Shown here: in pieces, positions 34,017 to 45,181 of the stretch
Numbering within the stretch: the stretch's first letter is position 1
Layout of the letters: each line of letters opens with the position of its first letter
Assembly (NCBI GenBank): GCA_030544225.1
Contig: CM060507.1
Coordinates: 558,001 to 622,000 of the forward strand
Direction of reading: 5' to 3'
DNA length: 64,000 nt
Origin: Skeletonema marinoi
Lineage: Eukaryota; Bacillariophyta; Thalassiosirophyceae; Thalassiosirales; Thalassiosiraceae
The notes under the pieces: generated by a model
What the model was told of the DNA's origin: nothing
Databases searched by the model: none
Seen by the model: only the letters and a program-made list of their open reading frames with translations
Made by a program: the position numbers and the translations under genes

Positions 34017-35147
34017 CTATTTGGCTTTCCTCAGCTCCGCATGTGCTGCCTCTCTTTGTGGACTTTTCATTGCATCTACGGCAGCCTGGTGTGCTCGGAG
34101 AGCCACGGCAAAGTCCTCTTTACTCAAAGCTCCCTCCAGATAAACCTCCTTCAGCATTTCCATGGAATTGGCTTCTCCGAGCTTGGCTGCTATGATCCAA
34201 TGCTTCACTGCTCTCTCCACCCTGCCGTCGTTCCATTCGGTAACTCCAAGATTGTATCTAGCAATATGACGACCGCCAATGGCGGCCTCTTCCAAATGAT
34301 AAACTTCCTTTTGTGCGTCCTTCTCAACGCCTTCGCCCTTCAAATACATGAGTGATAGATGATAATGCGCTGCTGCATCTCCTAGTCCAGCTGCCTTGGT
34401 CAGATACTCAAATGCTCTCATTAACTCCCCTCTTTTGCAACACTGTATTCCCACATTTCGCAATGCTACTGGATCATTCGCTTCTACTCTTCTCATTTTA
34501 TTCGCATCAATTTCTGCATCTGTTGCTGGTACAGGATGCCGACAGAATGGGCACGTACGGTCTAGCGATGCTTTTAGCTCCCGCATCATATTGGCGTAAC
34601 AACATCCATTACAGATCACCTTACTGCAACAGGTCATTGTCCCACTCTTACTCCTCTCAAGAGGCAGTGGTAAAAAGCAGATTGGGCAGTTTCCCTGATG
34701 GCTGCTTTCAGGTTGCGCAAAGAGAAGGTCGTCACGATCACACAGTTCAGCCACCCGCTTCTTGCACATTGCTTCATGAAGCGGCCGATGATTCCGCTGA
34801 CATGCGACGCTGCAATATCGAACAAGCTTGCAATTGGCATCACGTGTCGTCAATTTGATGGCATCCACTTCAGCGATACCGCAGGAAGCACAACAAGACG
34901 ACATGTCGATCTCGCCAGCCTTTCCAATGCCGGTGCTCACACCACTACCGCTATCATCCTCCTCCCCGTCTTCGTTCACCATATTATTGTCACTCCGAAG
35001 GAGAAGAACTAGCAGACACATCAAAGAGAGGAGAGTACCGCATATCAAGAAGAGGATCGGCTGAGATAGATTGTTGCCTGTCGAGGAAGTTGAACCGGAG
35101 CCGGAATCATAACACATGTTTATGTTGGCTTCTGAGTATGCGTCCAT
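34017..35147 (-). CDS. MYND / RING-like / Sel1-repeat protein A, membrane-anchored, 376 aa
   Basis: Start taken at MDAYSEAN (35,147); an in-frame ATG lies 68 codons further up, but the leader has no signal. Order: an N-terminal hydrophobic helix (ILFLICGTLLSLMCLLVLLL, about 35-54); an MYND-type zinc finger (CASCGIAEVD to the HRPLHEAMC end); a RING-like Cys cluster (CPICFLPL, CCSKVICNGC, CPFCRHPVP); then Sel1/TPR-like helical repeats (AFEYLTKAAGLGDAAAHYHL, YHLEEAAIGGRHIARYNLG). MYND and Sel1 modules usually bind proteins, and the RING-like cluster could give ubiquitin-ligase activity. A membrane-tethered adaptor or ligase is inferred. It is the only one of the four local copies with the complete hydrophobic helix. 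Confidence 0.85.
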   Translation of the reverse strand: MDAYSEANINMCYDSGSGSTSSTGNNLSQPILFLICGTLLSLMCLLVLLLRSDNNMVNEDGEEDDSGSGVSTGIGKAGEIDMSSCCASCGIAEVDAIKLTTRDANCKLVRYCSVACQRNHRPLHEAMCKKRVAELCDRDDLLFAQPESSHQGNCPICFLPLPLERSKSGTMTCCSKVICNGCCYANMMRELKASLDRTCPFCRHPVPATDAEIDANKMRRVEANDPVALRNVGIQCCKRGELMRAFEYLTKAAGLGDAAAHYHLSLMYLKGEGVEKDAQKEVYHLEEAAIGGRHIARYNLGVTEWNDGRVERAVKHWIIAAKLGEANSMEMLKEVYLEGALSKEDFAVALRAHQAAVDAMKSPQREAAHAELRKAK

Positions 35148-36314
35148 ATCTCTGCTCTCTACAACAAACAGAACTGTCATCAGTCTAGAGAGTGCACAAG
35201 AGGACCACTCAAGAAGAGGAATAATGATACTAAGGCACTTGCTCGGGGAGAGATCTATATCTATATAGAAGCAGAATGCGCTTGAATGCAGTGGTGGTGA
35301 GCTTGCTTGGCTTGCTTTCTCGCACCAGGATAAATTGTATGATTCATGCATGATTCATTTTCACAAATGAGGGTAGTTGCTTATAATTGAGAGATACCCT
35401 AAATACCCAACTCGCCTTTGCAGCTTCATTCTTGTATGTAGGAACTCTTCTCTTCCTCTTCTCTTCGACAAGGTCAAACGGCATTCACCTCTTTTTCTTT
35501 TGTCAACTCAATAAACAGATTGCTGAGGCATTGCGTGAAGCGTAAGCGTCTCGGTGTGTATGTAAGCAAGTAAGTGGTACGTACCTGTATGCATCATATT
35601 TACATCTCCTCCGCTCAAGAAGTGTTGCCAAAGCAGAAAGCATCCTCTCTCTAGAGCTGCATGCAGGCTCAAAGACCCGTTGAGCCATGTCCAACACAGC
35701 GTAGGCAGCTTGACCAGTGTACAATGTCTAACTCGACAAATCCGAGTGATTATAGGAAGAAGTATAAGTTGTAGTTGTGCCTATAATTGCATACCTACCA
35801 TGCTTGGTGCAAGCTTGCTCGAACAAGTAAAGCTTACATAGCTATCAAGCACGATGATTTGAGCGATAGTTTCCTTGATGTAGTGTGCAAAGACGAACTA
35901 AAGTAATCATTAACAGTGTAATCAGCCACTTATGTTGTGCAAGTTGTCTATGTTGTGTCTGTCTGCTGCGCTGAACAGCGGACAGGAAGTATGAAAGAAA
36001 TGCAAGTTGCAGATGATGATTCATTTGTGGCATGAAAGGGGTAGCTTCTTCAGAAGCCCTACGTCTAGTCAATGTAAAGTTTCAACCTCGACTACATCGT
36101 GTGTAAAATTAGCTACATTATTCTAATCATCTACTACGTTTGTCTTTCGAGCTTAGGCAATCATCGAGCTAGAGTCTACTGTCTACATTCATACTATACT
36201 AGTGACAGTACTGTTTCATAGATTGCACTCAACAACTCAGAGAATAATGCTTTCGATAACAATTCACCGTACGCCTATTACTTCTACCAGCGCTTTTCAA
36301 GCAATGTTTCCACC
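35148..36314. other. Intergenic region within the MYND/Sel1 cluster
   Basis: No supported gene. 35,585-35,755 resembles 33,500-33,670, and 36,000-36,240 resembles 33,740-33,980, so flanks as well as genes were duplicated. Confidence 0.6.
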
Positions 36315-37262
36315 TTAGCTAGTTCTGCTGCTGCCTCTCTTTGGGGACTCTTGGTTGCACACGGCAGCCTGGTGTGCACGGAGAGCCGCGGCAAAGTCCT
36401 CTTTACTGACTAATCCTCTCAAGTAACCCTGCTTCAGCTTTCCCACTGATTTGTCGTGTCCGTGATTGGCTGCGATGATGTAATGTTTCATCGCTCTCTC
36501 CTTACTGCCGCTGTACCACTCGATAGAGCCCAGATTGAATCTAGCTAAGGGATGACCAGCGATGGCGGCCTCTTCCGCATGGTAAACTGCCTTTTTCCTA
36601 TCCTTCTCAACACCTTCCCCCTCCAAATACATGACTGATAGCTGATGATGTGCGTCCATATCTCCCAGTCCAGCTGCCTTGGTCAGATACTCACATGCAC
36701 TCCCGTAGTCCCCTTCATCATAGAGCCTTTTGCCAAAAAAATGCGTCGCAACAGGGTCTCTCGCTTCCACTCTTTTCAACACATTCGCATCAGCTTCTAT
36801 CTTTGTTACTGGTACAGAGTGCCGACAGAATGGGCACGTACGCTTTAGCGATGCGTTTAGCTCCCTTATCTTATTGGCGTAAAAACACCCATCACAGATC
36901 ACCTTGCTGCAACACGACATCAGCACATTTCTACTTCTTTCATTAATCGCCAGAGGCAGAAAGCAGATAGGGCAGTCTCCAAAGTGGCTGCTTTTGGGCT
37001 GCGCAAAGAGAAGTTCATCACGTAGTTCAGCCACCCGCTTCTTGCACTCTTCTTTGTGTTGCGGCCAATGATCCCGCTGACATTTATCACTGCAATAACG
37101 AACGAGCTTGCAATTGGCATCACAAGTCGTCAATTTGATGTCATCCACTTCGGCGATACCGCAGGAAGCACAACAAGACGACATGTCGATGTCGATCTTG
37201 CCAGCCTTTCCACTTGCTGCGCTCACACCACTACCACCCGCCTCCCCTACTTCGTTTGCCAT
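36315..37262 (-). CDS. MYND / RING-like / Sel1-repeat protein B, 315 aa
   Basis: Start at the ATG of MANEVGEAGG (37,262). It has the same order as protein A without the full hydrophobic helix: upstream codons resembling that helix (VPVVLLQSGNN) are in frame, but a TAG precedes them. The MYND finger (CASCGIAEVDDIKLTTCDAN to HWPQHKEEC) and the RING-like cluster (CPICFLPL, CCSKVICDGC, CPFCRHSVP) are complete, followed by Sel1-type repeats. The C-terminus ends CNQESPKRGSSRTS, where proteins A and C have a KSPQREAA-type end, which suggests a small frame change near the end. Part of the segment duplicated at 40.3-42.1 kb. Confidence 0.85.
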   Translation of the reverse strand: MANEVGEAGGSGVSAASGKAGKIDIDMSSCCASCGIAEVDDIKLTTCDANCKLVRYCSDKCQRDHWPQHKEECKKRVAELRDELLFAQPKSSHFGDCPICFLPLAINERSRNVLMSCCSKVICDGCFYANKIRELNASLKRTCPFCRHSVPVTKIEADANVLKRVEARDPVATHFFGKRLYDEGDYGSACEYLTKAAGLGDMDAHHQLSVMYLEGEGVEKDRKKAVYHAEEAAIAGHPLARFNLGSIEWYSGSKERAMKHYIIAANHGHDKSVGKLKQGYLRGLVSKEDFAAALRAHQAAVCNQESPKRGSSRTS

Positions 37263-37777
37263 ATTATTATTGCCGCTCTGGAGAAGAACAACAGGCACTC
37301 CAAAGAGAGGAGAGTTCTACATACTAATAAGAGGATCACACGCAAGAGTAAATAAGCATCATGCATGTTTCATTTCGCTGAGCGAGGAGCGAACATAACG
37401 AAGAGAAGTACCATAAGCACGGTAACTTACCGTTGGATTGAAAGTTATGTAACATGAACGTACCTTGAGTGTACCTACGTCTCTAAGAAAACAGCGAAGA
37501 CACACAATGAACAAAAGCCGCCCCTACGCCCTACAATCCTACTACTTGTGTCCATACAACCGTCACAACCATACTATAAATCACTGCATTCAAAATTCCC
37601 GACCAATTACCTCTCCGAAGACGAGGCGCCGCCAGTGGTGCAAGTAGTGGAAAGGCCAAGAAAAAATCGTTGCTGTTGTACTCGGAAAATCCTCTCTACG
37701 AAACTTCACCACCCGACGACACTTGCGGTGAATCATTACTTACCACAACTAGTACTAACAACTCGTCATTTGACAAG
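37263..37777. other. Divergent spacer between MYND/Sel1 gene B and SNARE exon copy
   Basis: Nearly identical to 41,217-41,743 across most of its length (for example GTACCATAAGCACGG at 37,409 and 41,363). It is a shared upstream region for two genes transcribed in opposite directions, possibly a bidirectional promoter. Confidence 0.6.
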
Positions 37778-37930
37778 ATGAATGCCGCCCCACTCAGCGG
37801 AGGCGCAACTACCAGCAGCTCTACGTACGGAATGACACCGGAACAAGCCTCCAAAAATTTCGATGTGTTACGTCGAGAAGCGACGAAATTGGAGAGACAT
37901 TTGGAAGATCGTGTTGCTAGATATCAGCAG
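37778..37930 (+). pseudogene. Orphan first exon of a GOSR1/Gos1-like SNARE gene
   Basis: 51 codons (MNAAPLSGG to ARYQQ) followed by a good donor (GTGAGT). It matches exon 1 of the complete gene at 41,744-41,905, with in-frame loss of a few Asn/Ser codons. Intron-like similarity continues to about 38,110, then stops and the 3' flank of the next MYND gene begins. No second exon follows, so this copy cannot make the SNARE domain or membrane anchor. Confidence 0.8.
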
Positions 37931-38420
37931 GTGAGTATTCATTATTTATTGTTTGTTTGTAGTGTCGATGGTTGGGGGGGCATGTGCATATTTTGTGTTG
38001 GGGAGATGTGTTTGCATTTATTTCAATTGTCGTTTGCACAAAAGTGCAATGAATATATGTGTATGAGCAGCTAGAATTGAGGCAAACTTATTGCTACTTG
38101 TCGAAAACATTTCACAAGAGGATGTGAGAGAGCGATGTGAGGCGGAGTTCATGGGGTGCTGGTACTGCGACAAACTATTCTGGTCTATCAAGTGATTTAA
38201 AGCTAATGGGAATTGATGATGTGTACAAAATGAGAATAGGTCGAAACATTTATCTTTTCCAGCTTGGGAAACATCCAACAAGAATATCTAATGTCTACAT
38301 TCATAATATAGTGACAGCACTGCTTCATAGATTGCACTCAACGACTCAGGGAATAATGCTTTCTTTCGACAACAATTCACCACATGCCTGATTGACTTAT
38401 ACCAGCTTTGCAAGCAATGT

Positions 38421-39358
38421 TTACAGCTTAGCTAGTTCTGCTGCTGCCTCTCTTTGGGGACTCTTGGTTGCATCTACGGCAGCCTGGTGAGCACGAAGAG
38501 CCGCGGCAAAGTCTTCTTTACTCACTGATCTGCTTTTGTAACACTGTTTCAGCATTTCCACTGATTGGTTGTGTCCTTGATTGGCTGCGATGATGTAATG
38601 TTTCACTGCTCTCTCCTTCCTGCCATTGTTCCACTCGATAACTCCAAGATTGTATCTAGCTAAGGGATGACTAGCGATGGCGGCCTCTTCTAAATGGAAA
38701 ATTTCCATTTTCTCATCCTTCTCAACACCAATTCCCTCCCAATACATGACTGATAGATTAAAATGCGCTGCTGCATCTCCCAGTCCAGCTGCCTTGGTCA
38801 GAAACTCAAATGCTCTCATGAACTCCCCTCTTCTGCAACACTGTATTCCCACATTTCGCAATGCTACTAGATCGTTCGCCTCCATTCTTTTCATTGTATT
38901 CGCATCAGCTTCTGCATTTGTTGTTGGTAGAGGGTGCCGACAGAATGGGCACGTACGCTTCAGCGACACGTTTAGCGCCCTTGCCTTATTGGCATAATGA
39001 CATCCATTACAGATCACCTTGCTACAACAGGTCATTATTCCACTCTTAGTCCTATCAAGAGGCAGTGAAAAAAAAAACAGATTGGGCACTCCCCGAGGTG
39101 GTTGCTTTCAGGCTGAGCAAAGAGAAGTTCATCACGCATTTCAGCCACCCGCTTCTTGCACTCTTCTTTGTGTTGCGGCCGATGATCCCGCTGACATGAG
39201 TCGCTGCAATATCGAACGAGCTTGCATTTGGCATCGCATGTCGTCAATTTGATGTCATCGACTTCAGCGATACCACAGGACGCACAATACCACGTCTCGC
39301 CGGCTTGTCCACTTGCTGCATTGCCGCTCTCCTGTCCATCGTTGATCACCATATTCAT
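38421..39358 (-). pseudogene. MYND / RING-like / Sel1-repeat gene C, frame broken at a homopolymer
   Basis: The first part (from the ATG of MNMVINDGQE, 39,358) encodes the MYND finger to CPICFF. The rest (RING-like CCSKVICNGC and CPFCRHPLP, then Sel1 repeats) is in another frame. The shift lies at a run of ten A on the plus strand (39,068-39,077), where copy A reads a shorter run. The downstream frame is otherwise intact for over 200 codons (ending REAAAELAKL). So this is either a very young pseudogene or a sequencing error in the run. Confidence 0.75.
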
Positions 39359-40254
39359 ATTATTGCGGAGAGCACTGCGGAGGAAGATCAGCTTGGAATT
39401 GGCAGGTAGCAGCAGAACCAAGTTTGCTTTTTATCATCTCGCACAGGGATAATGAAATGATTCGTGCATGATTCATTTCACAGCTGAGGCTGTTAGTTAG
39501 CTGGACATAAACTCGCCACAGCTTCATACTTGTATGTAGTAAGGTAGGTAGAAGGTCCGGCCACACCATCATAAATGCTTATTTACTCTTGTCATAAATC
39601 CCTTGAAACTTGAAGAATGCATAGTCAACTTAAAAAATCGAGAGATTATGGTACTCAGCGGAGGCGCAACTGCGAACAGCAACAGCAGAATCTATGTGTA
39701 CGGAGATATCCTCTGCAATGTTACATTGTCAGCATACCTTGGACCATGGTCAGTAGTTTAGCATAGCATGCATCAAACAACTGAGCGAGACCCAAAAGAG
39801 CCTATCTAATACGGTGCTATGAGTAAGAGTTTCCATGACACAATATGCAATGTCTCTATAACTCAAAATACTTGATGTAATCAGTCACTTTTATGTGTAA
39901 GTAATGGCAAGTGCCTCTCTGCTGGGCTGGAAGCAAGTGACTAAAGAGAGCAAATGTGAGGTATAGCGTTTAATGTTCAAGTCTGCAGGTGATGATCCAT
40001 TGCGGAGCTGTGACAAACTGTTTCTGGCATGGACGAGGTATCTTAACAAGCAAACGCTCTGTGGGGTGAATATAAAGATAAATAGCTTGAGTGGAATGTA
40101 AAATGAGAATAGTTCACAACATTCAACTCCTTGCTAGATAAATAAGGCAAACATCCAACCAGAACATCTACTGTCTACATTTATGATACAGTGGCAGTAC
40201 TGTTTCACTGACTATACTCATTGCTTTCAACAATAATTCATCGTACATCTACAT
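39359..40254. other. Intergenic region within the MYND/Sel1 cluster
   Basis: No supported gene. 39,650-39,700 has a short stretch like the start of the SNARE exon (CTCAGCGGAGGCGCAACT, 39,656-39,673), a third trace of that gene. 39,980-40,230 matches the 3' flanks of the other cluster members. Confidence 0.55.
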
Positions 40255-41216
40255 CTATTTAATGTCCTCCCTAGCTTTTTCTGCTGCCTCTCTTTGCGGA
40301 CTTTTCATTGCATCTACGGCAGCCTGGTGTGCACGGAGAGCCGCTGCAAAGTCCTCTTTACTCAAAACTCCCTCCAAATAACCCTTCTTCAGCTTTCCCA
40401 CTGAAAGGTTGTGTCCTTGATTGGCGGCGATGATGTAATGTTTCGCTGCTCTCTCCTTCCCGCCGTTGTTCCACTCGATAACTCCAAGGTTGTATCTAGC
40501 TAAGGGATGACCAGCGATGGCGGCCTCTTCCGCATGGTAAACTGCCATTTTCAGATCCTTGTCAACAACTCCCCCTCCAAATACATGACTGATAGCTGAT
40601 AATGTGAGTCCGCATCTCCTAGTCTAGCTGCCTTTGATAAATACTCAAATGCACTCCCGTAGTCGCCTTCATCATAGCGCCTTATGCCCTCAAATCCCGT
40701 CGTAAAAGGATCATTTGCCTCAACTCTTTTCATTATATTCGCATCAATTTCTGCCTTTGTTACTGGAACAGAGTGCCGACAGAATGGGCACTTACGCTTT
40801 AGCGATGCGTTTAGCTCCCGAATCTTATTGGCGTACCAACATCCATCACAGATCGCCTTGCTACAACACGACATCAGCACATTTCCACTTCTTTCATTAA
40901 TCGCCAGAGGCAGAAAGCAGATAGGGCAGTCTCCAAAGTGGCTGCTTTCGGGCTGCGCAAAGAGAAGTTCATCACGTAGTTCAGCCACCCGCTTCTTGCA
41001 CTCTTCTTTGTGTTGCGGCCAATGATCCCGCTGACATTTATCACTGCAATAACGAACGAGCTTGCAATTGGCATCGCAAGTCGTCAATTTGATGTCATCC
41101 ACTTGAGCGATACCGCAGGAAGCACAACAAGACGACATGTCGATGTCGATCTTGCCAGCCTTTCCACTTGCTGCGCTCACACCACTACCACCCGCCTCCC
41201 CTACTTCGTTTGCCAT
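40255..41216 (-). pseudogene. MYND / RING-like / Sel1-repeat gene D, one-base frameshift
   Basis: Close duplicate of gene B (offset about 3,954 bp). From the ATG of MANEVGE (41,216) the MYND finger, RING-like cluster and first Sel1 repeat are intact. Near 40,570-40,580 a net one-base loss relative to gene B (GGGGGAGTTGTTGAC against GGGGGAAGGTGTTGAG) leads to LEGELLTRI and a stop. The remaining Sel1 repeats continue in another frame to 40,255. If translated as is, the protein would lose about 95 C-terminal residues but keep both zinc-binding modules. Confidence 0.75.
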
Positions 41217-41743
41217 ATTATTATTGCCGCTCTGGAGAAGAACAACAGGCACTCCAAAGAGAGGAGAGTTCTACATACTAATAAGAGGATCACACGCAAG
41301 AGTAAATAAGCATCATGCATGTTTCATTTCGCTGAGCGAGGAGCGAACATAACGAAGAGAAGTACCATAAGCACGGTAACTTACCGTTGGATTGAAAGTT
41401 ATGTAACATGAATGTACCTTGAGTGTACCTACGTCTCTAAGAAAACAGCGAAGACACAATGAACAATGAACAAAAGCCCCCTACAGCCGACAATCCTACT
41501 ACTGTGTCCTCAAACAATCCTCAAGGCATACTATAAATCACTGCATTCAAAATTCCCGACCAATTACCTCTCCGAAGACGCGGCGCCGCTAGTGGTGCAA
41601 GGAGTGCAAAGGCCAAGAAAAACTCGTTGCTGTTGTACTCGGAAAATCCTCTCTACGAAACTCCACCCGACGACACTACTTCTTGTGGTGAATCATTACT
41701 TACCACAACAACTAGTGATAACAACAACTCGTCATTTGACAAG

Positions 41744-43052
41744 ATGAGCGGTGCCCCACTCAGCGGAGGCGCAACTACCAGCAGCAACAGCAGCTCTACG
41801 TACGGAATGACACCGGAACAAGCCTCCAAAAATTTCGATGTGTTACGTCGAGAAGCGACAAAATTGGAGAGACATTTGGAAGATCGTGTTGCTAGATATC
41901 AGCAGGTGAGGATTTATTTATTTATTGTTTGTTGATTATATGTAGTGATGATAGTTTTGGAGGGGGAGGTGTGCATATTTTGTGTTGGGAGAGATGTGTT
42001 TGTATTTATTTCAATTGTCGTTTGCACAAAAGTGCATAAAGTGCGTTTGAATACATATAAGCGCTTTGAGCTAGCTAGAATTGAGGCAAACTTATTGCTA
42101 TTTGTTGAATACTTTTCCGAGAGTAGTGGTCTATTCGAGGGGGGAGGCTGGTCTATGGCATTAATTACGTATTGCACGGCGTAAAGGGAGGATTCTTCAC
42201 AGATGACAACAATTCATTTTTCATGCATCATCTTATCTCTCACATTTACTGCTTCTTCATTCTTCTTCCATGTTGTCTCTCTCTCAATCACATCTTATGA
42301 ACCTAATAAAATCGCACTGTCGTAACAACAATAACCACTACTCAAATACAACACCGTCTCTCATCATACAGCTTGCCCAAAGACTAACAGTAGACAACAA
42401 CTCCTCCACCTCCGACAATGATCCACTAGGCCAACAATCCTCCCTCATGATCGACTCCGGTGGCTCCTCCTACACCACCAACCCCTCTCAAACAAACAAA
42501 TCCAACCTAGACGAAGAAGAAGCCACACTCTCCAAAGACATTCACCGTACCATGTCCACCATGACAGAATTAATCAATACCAAAATGGCACCAGCTGCCG
42601 AACGCACGGGACGGAGTCAACATTTGCTATTAGTAAAACGATATCGTGAAATATTGTTTGATTGTGGTGCTGATTTTAATAAGACTAGTGCGGCTGTGGC
42701 ACGGAGGAGGGAGGCGAAGGAATTATTTCGTGGTGCAACTGCTGGTGCTGGGGGAGGGGGAGGAGCCAATCCAGAAATGGAACAATTGTTACGAGAGAGG
42801 AATGCAATTGATAACTCAATGAAGAGTGCGAATTCTGTATTGAATCAGGCGGCAAGTGTTCGGACAGAATTACGAAGTCAGGGAGCTAGTTTGAGAGGTG
42901 TGGGTGGGACTATGGCGGCGATTGCGGGGAATATTCCGGGGTTGAATGGGTTGATTGATAAGATTCGGAAGAAGAGGCAGCAGGATGATCGGGTGGTTAG
43001 TGGGGTTGTGGCGGCGTGTATTTTGTTTACGCTTTGGTATTTGTTTGGTTGA
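41744..43052 (+). CDS. Golgi SNAP receptor complex member 1 (GOSR1/Gos1-type Qb-SNARE), 280 aa
   Basis: SNARE for vesicle fusion within the Golgi and from the ER, anchored by its C-terminal helix. Exon 1 41744-41905, exon 2 42372-43052, joined in phase 0 so that ARYQQ runs into LAQRLTVD. Evidence: the N-terminal helix FDVLRREATKLERHLEDRVARYQQ; MAPAAERTGRSQHLLLVKRYREILFD; the SNARE helix LLRERNAIDNSMKSANSVLN to IRKKRQQ; and a terminal membrane anchor VVSGVVAACILFTLWYLFG ending at the C-terminus. Length is slightly above the roughly 250 residues usual for the family, because of Ser/Asn-rich insertions. The start is the first ATG of an open stretch that extends upstream without another ATG. Confidence 0.85.
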
Positions 43053-44002
43053 TACTACTTGTGTGCTTGGGGGAAATAAGTGAAAATGAAAAAGAGGAGT
43101 GAAGATGACGACATTCTCTATTCTAAAGATGCAATGGTCAGGTTTATAACGATGAGGCGTCAATGAGGAATGTATTGTGCACGTCTTGCCTGAAGGGGGA
43201 ACGAGTTGATGTGGGTGTGTGCATGTGTTTTGATATTGATGATGTACATTCTCTTGCAGTTCATAGGGATAATGGGATTAATTCGTCATTGAACACTTTA
43301 CTTAGACTTTGCCTCTATATCTCTACTCGGCCTCAGGAGCATGACCGGTTGCCATTCTCCAACTACAAACTACAGAGCGAGGACATTTTGTTCATCACGA
43401 GGTGCATCACCATAGAACTACAAACATAAAACAATACAAGGCGAGATGCCATGCTCGCGCTGGTGTCTAGATGATGATGGCGTCGGATTAGGAATCAGTT
43501 AGCCTGGGCTTGGGCCTTTTCCTTCGACTTCGGGACTGAACACGAAACTTAATTTCTCTTACCCACGCTCTTCATTGCTGCTCCATCGTCATCTACATCT
43601 TCATCGTTTTGCTCTTGTACCATGCTTCCACTTCCAATTCCACCCCTCCTATTACAATCTACTTGATTTTGATTAGTGCATCTCCTTTCCTTCTGCATCG
43701 TGGTCGTAGCTTCTGCATCACGACCTTATCTAACACACGCGTCTCCTCTCTGAATTTGATTCGGCAGAGACAGAGATCTCCACCGCCACCGCCAAGTAAG
43801 TTTCTCTTCTTCATATTATTCTTTTCCGTTCCCTCTGCCTCTGTCTGTGCCGCCCACTTAGTCACTAATTTACGCTCGCTTTCCACCAATGCTGATGGCT
43901 CTTCTCAATGCAAAATCAATATATCATACGCATACGTCGCCACCACCCACCGACACACGCATCACACAGCTCATCCACTTCACTCTCCGTCCATCAGTTA
44001 TC
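43053..44002. other. Intergenic region and leader of the 44.0-kb gene
   Basis: No supported coding gene. A possible 5' UTR intron lies at about 43,796-43,861 (CAAGTAAGT donor, pyrimidine-rich stretch, CCCACTTAG acceptor) before the ATG at 44,003. Confidence 0.45.
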
Positions 44003-45001
44003 ATGTCTTTCACCTCCAACAATGATTACAACCTTCCTGCCCCTGGAACTGGAGTTGAGATTTTTGCAACGACCGGTTCTTCCAAGGAGGAGGACCAACT
44101 CGACCTCGACATTGATACAGAAGTTCCCTTCACCTTTGGTGATGACTCATCCAATCAAGCTCAAGCTCAAGCTCAAGGGACCTCGTGCTCTGGTATTGCT
44201 TGCGGCAGTGGCAGCGGCAGCTGCATCAAGATCATTCTTGGCGTTGGTGTGACTGCAACCACTCTTGCCTTCTTTGGCACGACGATGAAAGTGGCGAATC
44301 ATAACGATGTGATCAGCACCAACTCTGCGGCAGCATTTGATTCTGCTTCATCAAAGTCATCCAAATCGCCTCGTGTCAAGTCTCCCAAGTCCTCCAAGTC
44401 TGGTGAAGATGGAGGTGGAGGTGGAGGTGGAGGTGGCGGAACTGGAGCTTGTTCCCCTGATCCTCTAAATTTGAACTGTTTGTATGATCTTGTGCTTGTG
44501 GGCCCTGGAGCGTGTCAGGATTCAGCAGGCAATTCTTTCAATCATTTGACCTTCGACACTGCTAGCGAATGCGAATGCGCTCAGGTATGCAATGAAAGCG
44601 TGAAAGGAAAGGTGATTGGAGGTTCTTTTTTGGGGTTCTCCCCTTTGCAAATTACAGCAATGGCACAATGGCAATGGCAATGGCGTAGGCTGCCAATGCC
44701 ATTTTGACTTTTCCCTCTTGTACTTGTACTTCTCCCTCTTGGAATGCTTCCGAAGCATGCATTCAACAAGTTGCAAGTGGCGACGACTCCCTCACTATTG
44801 TTGGTCCAATCACTAATAGCAGCGGGTCTGGGAATGCTAACTGCTACAGAATCACTTTGTGCAGACAGGTACCCCAACCTTTTCCTTTTCCTTTTGTTTA
44901 TCTGTTTCTGTTTCTGTTTCTTGTAGTCTGAACATGAACACGAAGACGAAGGGAGGGAAGGCTGTGGCTTGTGCCTTTCTCTAGTCGGCCGCATCAGATA
45001 G
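44003..45001 (+). CDS. Predicted type II membrane protein, Gly-linker and Cys-rich; paralogue of the 22.5-kb gene; structure unresolved
   Basis: The ATG of MSFTSNNDYNLP starts a frame with an acidic N-terminus, a hydrophobic segment (IKIILGVGVTATTLAFFGTT), Ser/Lys-rich repeats (SSKSPRVKSPKSSKS), a glycine run, and a Cys-rich part (SPDPLNLNCLYDL, CECAQVCNES, GSFLGF). That frame stops at 44,707. A second frame carries a plausible continuation (CTCTSPSWNASEACIQ to NCYRITLCRQ, ending 44,868), then a convincing intron (GTACCC to TTCTTGTAG, 44,869-44,926) and a final exon 44,927-45,001. A net one-base frame change between about 44,640 and 44,710 is unexplained: a missed intron, an indel, or a pseudogene. 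The Cys motif CQCHFD in the third frame matches CHCHVD of the paralogue. Confidence 0.6.
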
Positions 45002-45181
45002 GACATACTACTCAGCGATGATTGATATCTCTTCTATCGATGAAGGTCGTTTGCTTGTGTAAGTATATCATCGAAATGGTCTCTTTCTTTGTCATCAGAC
45101 TCTGCTTGGCTATGCGCTTTCTCTCCCCCGAGTACGCGAATGTGCCCACGAACAAAGCAACAGCCCATGTTGTTACAAAGT

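Noticed and set aside
35148-35351. 68-codon N-terminal extension of MYND gene A
   Set aside because: It lacks any signal and is absent from genes B-D; the ATG at 35,147 precedes the hydrophobic helix directly.
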